Positions 58,537 to 64,000 of a DNA stretch of 64,000 nucleotides are shown here, piece after piece. The position numbers and the translations under genes are program-made. The DNA comes from Amycolatopsis deserti (GTDB taxonomy: Bacteria > Actinomycetota > Actinomycetes > Mycobacteriales > Pseudonocardiaceae). The notes under the pieces are model-generated. The model was not told where the DNA came from. It worked only from the letters and a program-made list of their open reading frames with translations, and did not search any database. The stretch is taken from positions 620,001-684,000 of the forward strand of contig NZ_BNAU01000001.1 in NCBI RefSeq assembly GCF_014653945.1, in the 5' to 3' direction. Every line of letters begins with the position of its first letter. The first letter of the stretch is position 1.

Positions 58537-59259
58537 TCAGGTGCGGTTGAGCGCGGCGTAGGCCAGCTGCTCGAGCAGCAGCGCGGTCCGGTGCGAGGAC
58601 TCGGCGGCCGCGGCGATGACCTGCTTGGTCCACGCGAGTGCCTGCGGCGGCGCGGCGGCGAGTTCGGCGGCGAGCGCGCGGGCCCGCTCGATGTGGCTCC
58701 CGGCGGGCACGACCTCGCTGATCAGGCCCCAGCTCGCGGCCTCCGCGGGTGAGAACCGGCGGCCGCGCAGCACCAGGTCACGGGTGCGGGCCGGGCCCAG
58801 CTCGCGCACCGCCCTGGCGACGCCGCCGGAGCTGGGCAGGATGCCGAGCCCGATCTCGGGGAAGCCGAACTCGGCCCGCTCGTCGGCCACCCGCAGGTCG
58901 CAGGCCAGCGCGAGTTCCAGGCCGCCGCCGAGGCAGTAGCCGGTGATCGCGGCGACCGTCGGCTGCGGCAGGTCCGCGACCGCCTCGTACACCGCGCCGG
59001 AGGTGCGGTAGTAGGCGGCGATCGCGGCCGGCGTCATCTCCCGCAGCTCGGTGACGTCCGCGCCGGCGGAGAACACCTCCGCCCCGCCGGTGATCACCAC
59101 CGCGCGGGCGTCCACAACGGACGGTGACCGCAGCGCGGCGGCCAGCCGCGACTCCAGGTGGGTGGACAGGGCGTTGCGCTTGGCCGCCCGGTCCAGGGTG
59201 ACGACGGCGATGCCGTCGGCCGTCGCCACCCCGACCGTGCCGGCGCCCGGCCCGGTCAC
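58537..59259 (-). CDS. Enoyl-CoA hydratase
   Basis: A 240-residue crotonase with intact active site: oxyanion HFSAG-like VFSAGADVTEL, first glutamate in GGGLELALACD and second in FGFPEIGLGILPSSGG. It hydrates trans-2-enoyl-CoA. The GTG at 59259 overlaps the previous stop (GTGA), and 23 bp separate it from the permease gene. Confidence 0.92.
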   Translation of the reverse strand: MTGPGAGTVGVATADGIAVVTLDRAAKRNALSTHLESRLAAALRSPSVVDARAVVITGGAEVFSAGADVTELREMTPAAIAAYYRTSGAVYEAVADLPQPTVAAITGYCLGGGLELALACDLRVADERAEFGFPEIGLGILPSSGGVARAVRELGPARTRDLVLRGRRFSPAEAASWGLISEVVPAGSHIERARALAAELAAAPPQALAWTKQVIAAAAESSHRTALLLEQLAYAALNRT

Positions 59260-60440
59260 CCCGCCTCCGGGAAGGTGACCAGCGAGCCCAGTCCGCGCTT
59301 GGCGACGTGGTTGGCGATCACCAGGCGCTGGATCTCCGAGGTGCCCTCCCAGATCCGGTCGACCCGCAGTTCGCGCCACAGCCGCTCGACCGGGTACTCG
59401 CGCATGTAGCCGCGGCCGCCGAAGATCTGCTGGCACCGGTCGGCGACGCGGTTGGCCGCCTCGGACGCGGCCAGCTTGACCGTGGCCGCCTTGGCGTGCA
59501 GCGTCTTGCGCACCACCGGGTCGCTCAGGTCGCCGTGGTCGAACTCCCACGCCACCTGGTGCGTCAGCGCCCGGTTGGTGGCGATGTCCACCACCGAGTC
59601 GGCGATCATGCCCTGGATCAGCTGCCGCTCGATCAGCGGCACCCCGCCCTGCACGCGTTCCCGCGCCCAGTCCGTGGCGAGGGTGAGCGCGCGTTCGGCG
59701 GCACCGATCGTGCGGGCGCCGATCATCAGCCGCTCCTCGGTGAACCAGTCCCGGGTCAGCTCGTAGCCCTGTCCGACGCCGCCGAGCACCGCATCCGCCC
59801 CGAGCCGCACGTCGGTGAAGGTGAATTCGGGGTGCTCGTAGACGAAGGTGTGCGTGTAGCGCGGCACCCGCTTGATCCGCACCCCCGGCAGGTCGGTGTC
59901 GACGAGGAACATCGTCGGCCCGCCGTCCGGCACGTTCGCCAGCACCAGCAGGAAGTCGGCGGCGTCGCCGACCGTGACGAACCACTTCTCGCCGTTGAGC
60001 ACGTACCCGTCGCCGTCGCGGACGGCCGTGGTGGCGATTCCGGACGGGTCGGACCCGGCGTCGGCCTCGGTGATCGCCACCGCGTCCCGGCGTTCGCCGC
60101 GCGCGTCCGGCACCAGGTAGCGCTCCCGCTGCTCGGGGGTGGCGTGCACCAGCGGGTTCGCCGGCCGCCACACGGTGTCCCACAGCGCGTTGGTGAGCTT
60201 GCCCAGCTCGTCCTGCACCACGACCTGCTCGAGTACGGACAGGCCGGCGCCGCCCCACTCGACCGGGGTGTTGATCGCCTGCAGACCGCTGGCCAGGACC
60301 TCCTGCCGGATGGCGGCGTGCGCCTCGGGCGGCAGGCCGTTCTCCCGCTCGCACTGGTCCTCGTACGGCATGATCTTGGCGGTGAGGTCGGCGGCCCGCT
60401 GCTTGAGCTCGGCCAGGCGGGGGGAGTAGGCGAAATCCAT
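59256..60440 (-). CDS. Acyl-CoA dehydrogenase
   Basis: A 394-residue FAD enzyme: ITEADAGSDPSGIATTA, NGEKWFVT, GVPLIERQLIQGMIADS, RCQQIFGGRGYMREYPVER and YLVIANHVAKRGLG. It oxidises an acyl-CoA to the enoyl-CoA for the hydratase that follows. The protein acts alone here, unlike the paired dehydrogenases at 37-39 kb. Confidence 0.92.
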   Translation of the reverse strand: MDFAYSPRLAELKQRAADLTAKIMPYEDQCERENGLPPEAHAAIRQEVLASGLQAINTPVEWGGAGLSVLEQVVVQDELGKLTNALWDTVWRPANPLVHATPEQRERYLVPDARGERRDAVAITEADAGSDPSGIATTAVRDGDGYVLNGEKWFVTVGDAADFLLVLANVPDGGPTMFLVDTDLPGVRIKRVPRYTHTFVYEHPEFTFTDVRLGADAVLGGVGQGYELTRDWFTEERLMIGARTIGAAERALTLATDWARERVQGGVPLIERQLIQGMIADSVVDIATNRALTHQVAWEFDHGDLSDPVVRKTLHAKAATVKLAASEAANRVADRCQQIFGGRGYMREYPVERLWRELRVDRIWEGTSEIQRLVIANHVAKRGLGSLVTFPEAG

Positions 60441-60471
60441 CGGGATCCTTTCGGTGTCGGGTAAAGCGATT

Positions 60472-62541
60472 TCAGTCGTCGGCGAGGACGATGCGGGCGT
60501 CGAGCGCGGTGACCCGGCCGGGCGCGGCCAGCAGGGGGTTGATCTCCAGCTCGGCGATCTCGGGGTGGGCGGCGGCCAGGGCGCTGATCGTGGCGACGAC
60601 CCGCGCGGCCGCCGCGACGTCGACCGGTGGGCGGCCGCGGGCGCCGGTCAGCAACGCCGAGGCGCGCAGGCCGCGCAGCAGCCGCTCGGCGCCGGCCTGG
60701 TCCACCGGGGCGAGTGCGAAGGCGACGTCGGCGAGCACCTCGGTGAACACCCCGCCGAGGCCGACCATGACCACCGGCCCGAACCGCGGGTCCCGGCGCA
60801 CGCCGGCGATCAGCTCGACGGTGTCGCGCAGGTCGGCCATCGCCTCGACGGTGTAGCCGGGCGGGCGCAGCCGGTCGTGCATGTCCGCCAGCGCCGCCCG
60901 CACATCGTCCGCTGTGGACAGTCCGAGTGCGACACCGCCGGCGTCGGACTTGTGCAGCAGCCCTTCGGCCTTGAGCACGACGGGGTAGCCGATCCGCCCG
61001 GCCGCGGCCACCGCGTCCGCGGCGGTGGTGACGCGGGCCCCGTCCGGGAACGGCACCCCGGCGGCGGCGAACAGCGCGCGGGAGGCCCAGTAGCCGTCGT
61101 CGGTGACCGGTTCGGCCGGTGCGGGCCACGCGGCCGGCGCGGCAGGGGCGGGGGCCGACCCGAGCAGCGCGAGGGCGCGGGCGGCCTGTTCGACGGCGCC
61201 GAACACCGGCACCCCGCGCTCGGCGAGCGCCCGCGCTGCCGGGCTGTCCGCGCGCATGGTGTGCACCACCACCGGCTTGCGCTGCCCGCGCACCAGGTCC
61301 GCGATGCGGTGGGCGGTGGCCAGTTCCCCGGCGCCCAGCCGTTCCCCGTACTCGCGGTAGCCGCCGAAGTAGCCGGTCATCAGGACCGCGTCGGTGTCCG
61401 GTTCGGCCAGGGTCACCTCGAGCACGCGGGCGAACGAGGTGATGTCCTGCTCGCCGGCGCCGGCCAGGTCGATCGGGTTGCGCACGCCCGCCGAGGGCGG
61501 CAGCTCGCGGCGCAACGCGGCGGACAGCCGCGCGGAGAACTCGGGCACCGCGAGGCCGGCCGCTTCGGTGACGTCCGCCGCGACCGAGGCGTGCCCGCCG
61601 CCGTCGGCCAGGACGGCCACCCGGCGCACCGCGACCGGGCCCTGCTGCCGCAGGGTGGCGGCCAGATCGGCGAGCTCGCGGGGAGTCGCCACGCGGTAGA
61701 CGCCGGCCGCGCGGCAGGCGGCGTCGATGACGTCGCTGTCGGAGGTGAGCGATCCGGTGTGCGACGCGGCGCCGCGCACCGACGCCGCGCTGCCGCCGAC
61801 GGTGAGCAGCACGACGGGTTTGCCGGCCGCCCTGGCCTGTGCGGCGGCGTCGACGAACTCGCGGCCGTCGCCGAAGTCCTCGCAGTACACCGCGATCAGC
61901 TCGGTGCCCGGGTGCCGCGTGCACGAGCGGATCAGGTCGGCGACGCCCACGTCGGCCTGGTTGCCGAGCGAGGCGAAGCGCGCGAACCCGAGGCCGTGGC
62001 CGGTCAGGAACCCGCTCAGCTCCAGCGCCATGTTGCCGCTCTGCGACAGCAGGCTGACCGTGCCGGACGGCATGGGGTTGGAGGCCAGCGTGAGCCCGGT
62101 GGTCGAGTCCGCCACGCCCAGGCAGTTCGGCCCGAGCAGGACGGCCCCGGCGGCGCGCACCCGTTCGGTGACCCGCTGCTGCAGAGCCCGGCCCTGTTCG
62201 CCGAGCTCGGCGAAGCCCGCCGTGATGCCCACGACGGCGCGGGCGCCGACGGTGAGGGCGTCCTCCACCGCCGCCTCGAACCCGGCCGCCGGCACGGCCA
62301 CCACCACCAGGTCGACCGGTTCGGCGAGCTCGGCCAGCGAGCGGGCCGCGGTGCGGCCGAGGACGGTCCCGCCGCGGCGGTTGACCAGGTGCACCGGACG
62401 GCGGCCGAGCATGCGCAGCGCCTGCACCGCGATCCAGTTGCCGTACTTCGACTCGTCGTCGCTGGCGCCCACGATCGCGACCGACGCCGGGTCGAACAAC
62501 ACGTCCACGTCCCGCCCGGCGCGGGGGAGCACGGCGGTCAT
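60472..62541 (-). CDS. NDP-forming acyl-CoA synthetase, fused subunits
   Basis: A 689-residue ligase. N-terminal CoA-binding domain (ASVAIVGASDDESKYGN), succinyl-CoA ligase-like middle with the phosphohistidine in SHTGSLTSD, and C-terminal ATP-grasp (GYPVVLKAEGLLHKSDAGGV, GLGGVFTEVLADVAF). It makes an acyl-CoA with nucleoside triphosphate giving NDP. ATGA overlap with the SDR gene; 31 bp before the dehydrogenase. It probably activates the substrate brought in by the permease. Confidence 0.92.
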   Translation of the reverse strand: MTAVLPRAGRDVDVLFDPASVAIVGASDDESKYGNWIAVQALRMLGRRPVHLVNRRGGTVLGRTAARSLAELAEPVDLVVVAVPAAGFEAAVEDALTVGARAVVGITAGFAELGEQGRALQQRVTERVRAAGAVLLGPNCLGVADSTTGLTLASNPMPSGTVSLLSQSGNMALELSGFLTGHGLGFARFASLGNQADVGVADLIRSCTRHPGTELIAVYCEDFGDGREFVDAAAQARAAGKPVVLLTVGGSAASVRGAASHTGSLTSDSDVIDAACRAAGVYRVATPRELADLAATLRQQGPVAVRRVAVLADGGGHASVAADVTEAAGLAVPEFSARLSAALRRELPPSAGVRNPIDLAGAGEQDITSFARVLEVTLAEPDTDAVLMTGYFGGYREYGERLGAGELATAHRIADLVRGQRKPVVVHTMRADSPAARALAERGVPVFGAVEQAARALALLGSAPAPAAPAAWPAPAEPVTDDGYWASRALFAAAGVPFPDGARVTTAADAVAAAGRIGYPVVLKAEGLLHKSDAGGVALGLSTADDVRAALADMHDRLRPPGYTVEAMADLRDTVELIAGVRRDPRFGPVVMVGLGGVFTEVLADVAFALAPVDQAGAERLLRGLRASALLTGARGRPPVDVAAAARVVATISALAAAHPEIAELEINPLLAAPGRVTALDARIVLADD

Positions 62542-63359
62542 CGCACCGCCTCCGGGACCGGGTGGCCGGTGCCCCACGCGTCCGCGCCGCCGTCGACCAC
62601 GATCGTCGTCCCGGTGACGTACCGGCCGCCGGGCGAGGCGAGGAACGCCACCACGTCGGCGACCTCCTCCGGCGTGCCCAGCCGCCCGAGCGGCACCGCC
62701 TGCGCCCAGCGCGCCCGATCGGCCGCCGCGTAGTTCTCGCGCAGGCCCTCGGTTTCGATGGTGCCGGGCGCCACGCACAGCGAGCGGATGCCGTAGCGGC
62801 TCCACTCCAGCGCCAGCCCCGCGGCGAGGTTCTCCAGCGCGGCGCGGGCGGCGGTCGCGTGCACCATGCCGGGGATCCCGCGGCGCGGCGAAAAGGCGAG
62901 GAAGAACACCACGCCGGTGCGCGCGGGGATCATCGCGCGCACCGCGACCTCCCGCGTGACCGCCCAGCTGCCGTCGACCGCGAGCCGGTGCACGGCCCGC
63001 CAGCCCTTCGCGGTGATCTCCTCGGCGGGTGCGGCGAACTGGCCGCCGGCGTTGTTGACCAGCACGTCGATCCGGCCGAACTCGGCCAGTGCCCGGTCCA
63101 CCAGCCGCGTGACCTGCTCCTCGTCGCGGATGTCCGCGGGCACGGCGAGCGCGCGGGCGCCGAGCTCGGCGATCTCCCCGCGCACCTTCTCCAGGTGCTC
63201 GGCGCGCCGGCCGGCCAGCACCACATCGGCTCCGCATCGCGCCAGCGCGACCGCGGTCGCCCGGCCGATGCCCGTACCGCCGCCGGTGACCAGGGCGATC
63301 CGCCCCGCCAGCGCGTCCGGCCGGAGCACGCCCTCGTGCCCCTGCCCGTCGAGTGTCAT
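62538..63359 (-). CDS. SDR-family oxidoreductase (2,4-dienoyl-CoA reductase-like)
   Basis: A 273-residue SDR: TGGGTGIGRATAVAL, NNAGGQFAAPAEEI and a C-terminal VDGGADAWG. At the catalytic site it reads HATAARAALENLA where most have YxxxK; this form is common in the dienoyl-CoA reductase-like subgroup, so activity is possible. ATG 63359 is used; a GTG at 63368 is possible. First gene of the operon controlled by two palindromes. Confidence 0.87.
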   Translation of the reverse strand: MTLDGQGHEGVLRPDALAGRIALVTGGGTGIGRATAVALARCGADVVLAGRRAEHLEKVRGEIAELGARALAVPADIRDEEQVTRLVDRALAEFGRIDVLVNNAGGQFAAPAEEITAKGWRAVHRLAVDGSWAVTREVAVRAMIPARTGVVFFLAFSPRRGIPGMVHATAARAALENLAAGLALEWSRYGIRSLCVAPGTIETEGLRENYAAADRARWAQAVPLGRLGTPEEVADVVAFLASPGGRYVTGTTIVVDGGADAWGTGHPVPEAVR

Positions 63360-63386
63360 CGAGCCCACCCTTCTCCGTCCGGTCTG

Positions 63387-63534
63387 ACTGATGCGTCAGT
63401 TAGCGGCATGGCGGGGGTTGTTGTCAAGAGGCGCCCTCGTTCCCTGGCGGAGAAGAACGCTGGTCAAAGTGCCGTTTTGGCCGGGTGGATTCGCCTTGAC
63501 CGATCCGGTAACCGACTCTGACTGACGCGTCAGT
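63387..63534. promoter_or_regulatory. Two operators of the divergent SDR/TetR region
   Basis: ACTGATGCGTCAGT (63387-63400) and ACTGACGCGTCAGT (63521-63534) are 14-bp palindromes, the second perfect, 134 bp apart, one next to each divergent gene. They are the obvious binding sites of the adjacent TetR. Confidence 0.75.
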
Positions 63535-63593
63535 TGAACGGTTGTGGTTAGATCGGGGCCGGGAGAAGCACCACGGCAGAGGGAGGACCAGGA

Positions 63594-64000
63594 GTGCCCA
63601 CCGCGGCCGAGAGCGCCACCAGCACACCGCCCGCCGAACCGGAACGGGACGCCCGGCGCGCGGCGATCCTCGACGCGGCCGCGCGGCTGATCGCCGAGCG
63701 CGGCTACCACGCCGTGCGGGTCGCCGACATCGCGCGCGAGGTGGGGACCAGCACGGGTGCGGTCCACTACTACTTCCCGGGCAAGAACGACGTGCTCACC
63801 GCGGCGCTGCGCAGCGCGGTGGACCGCGCGTTCGAACGGCAGAGCGCGGAGCTGCGCCGGCTGGACGACGCGCACGCCCGGCTGCTCCGGTTGATCGAGA
63901 TGCAGCTGCCGAAGGTCGGGGTGGTGCGCGACGAGTGGTCGGTGTGGATGCAGTTCTGGGCGGAGGCGACGATCAACCCGGAGCTGCGCCCGGTGCACAA
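63594..64000 (+). CDS. TetR-family regulator, N-terminal part (cut by window end)
   Basis: The first 135 codons of a TetR protein: HTH AAARLIAERGYHAVRVADIA and VGTSTGAVHYYFPGKNDVL, then the start of the ligand domain (WMQFWAEATINPELRP). The GTG start follows GGGAGGA. It is divergent from the CoA operon with palindromes between, so it most likely represses both itself and the operon. The C terminus is outside the window. Confidence 0.88.
   Translation, partial: MPTAAESATSTPPAEPERDARRAAILDAAARLIAERGYHAVRVADIAREVGTSTGAVHYYFPGKNDVLTAALRSAVDRAFERQSAELRRLDDAHARLLRLIEMQLPKVGVVRDEWSVWMQFWAEATINPELRPVH

Noticed and set aside
60454..62733. A 759-codon open frame on the plus strand opposite the CoA ligase
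   Set aside because: It is rich in Arg, Gly, Gln and His, has no recognisable domain and is antisense to a gene with complete motifs; a codon-bias shadow typical of high GC DNA.
1..64000. CRISPR arrays, tRNA or rRNA genes, riboswitches, attachment sites
   Set aside because: No regular spacer-repeat pattern, cloverleaf, conserved rRNA stretch or known riboswitch core was recognised by eye. A covariance-model scan would be decisive.

Overview
This is a high-GC actinobacterial chromosome segment. Codon use, the many GTG starts, leaderless genes, F420-type oxidoreductases and the phrasing of intergenic DNA suggest a Pseudonocardiaceae member, possibly Amycolatopsis-like; this is inference only. 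It is dense accessory metabolism: about 65 genes, most in two catabolic neighbourhoods. I saw no tRNA, rRNA, CRISPR array, intact transposon or origin.

Layout. (1) 1-3659: tail of an aromatic-type FAD hydroxylase operon with two NTF2-fold proteins and an acyl-CoA ligase. (2) 3698-8485: a membrane protein, an IS remnant, a metal-efflux pair (CDF exporter and ArsR regulator) with a broken TIGR03943-like gene, a membrane protein, a methyltransferase and a PPOX-fold protein. (3) 8581-31044: a glycoside-uptake and oxidation locus built as two facing, paralogous halves. The left half (+) has LacI, one complete peptide/sugar-type ABC importer, an MGH1/GH63-like glycosidase, an FAD oxidoreductase, a DapA-family aldolase and a secreted sialidase-fold enzyme. 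The right half (-) has a second LacI, a second binding protein, a second glycosidase, a ROK kinase, an SIS protein, an SDR, a second FAD oxidoreductase and a phosphotriesterase-family lactonase/hydrolase. The halves converge at a hairpin near 21.5 kb. Both LacI promoters carry CTAAT-N4-ATTA-type palindromes. (4) 31066-35934: PhyH oxygenase and AraC pair, an acyl-ACP desaturase behind a tandem operator, an esterase relic, and CdaR-like and TetR regulators.

(5) 36000-56961 is the most striking part: an acyl-CoA-based catabolic regulon scattered over several transcription units. Ten copies of a 12-bp palindrome, TAGA-N4-TCTA (mostly TAGATTGATCTA or its complement), lie on or beside the promoters of an AcuI-like reductase, a paired acyl-CoA dehydrogenase operon, a flavin reductase, a divergent SDR/Ddn-like pair, an eight-gene operon (VOC dioxygenase-like to alcohol dehydrogenase), a NIPSNAP protein, a thiolase-like protein, the distant membrane protein at 3.7-4.5 kb, and a TetR regulator gene (54745-55386) whose C-terminal half looks like LmrA/YxaF. 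That family in Bacillus subtilis binds a TAGA-N-Y-G-G-TCTA box and responds to flavonoids, so the simplest reading is one local repressor controlling degradation of a plant- or aromatic-derived acid through CoA intermediates.

(6) 57056-64000: a separate five-gene operon on the minus strand (SDR, NDP-forming CoA ligase, acyl-CoA dehydrogenase, enoyl-CoA hydratase, NCS1 permease), divergent from a TetR gene cut by the window end, with two copies of ACTGAYGCGTCAGT between them.

Several genes are decaying: an esterase with an in-frame TAG, an esterase tail fragment, a TIGR03943 N-terminal fragment and an IS5-like transposase tail.
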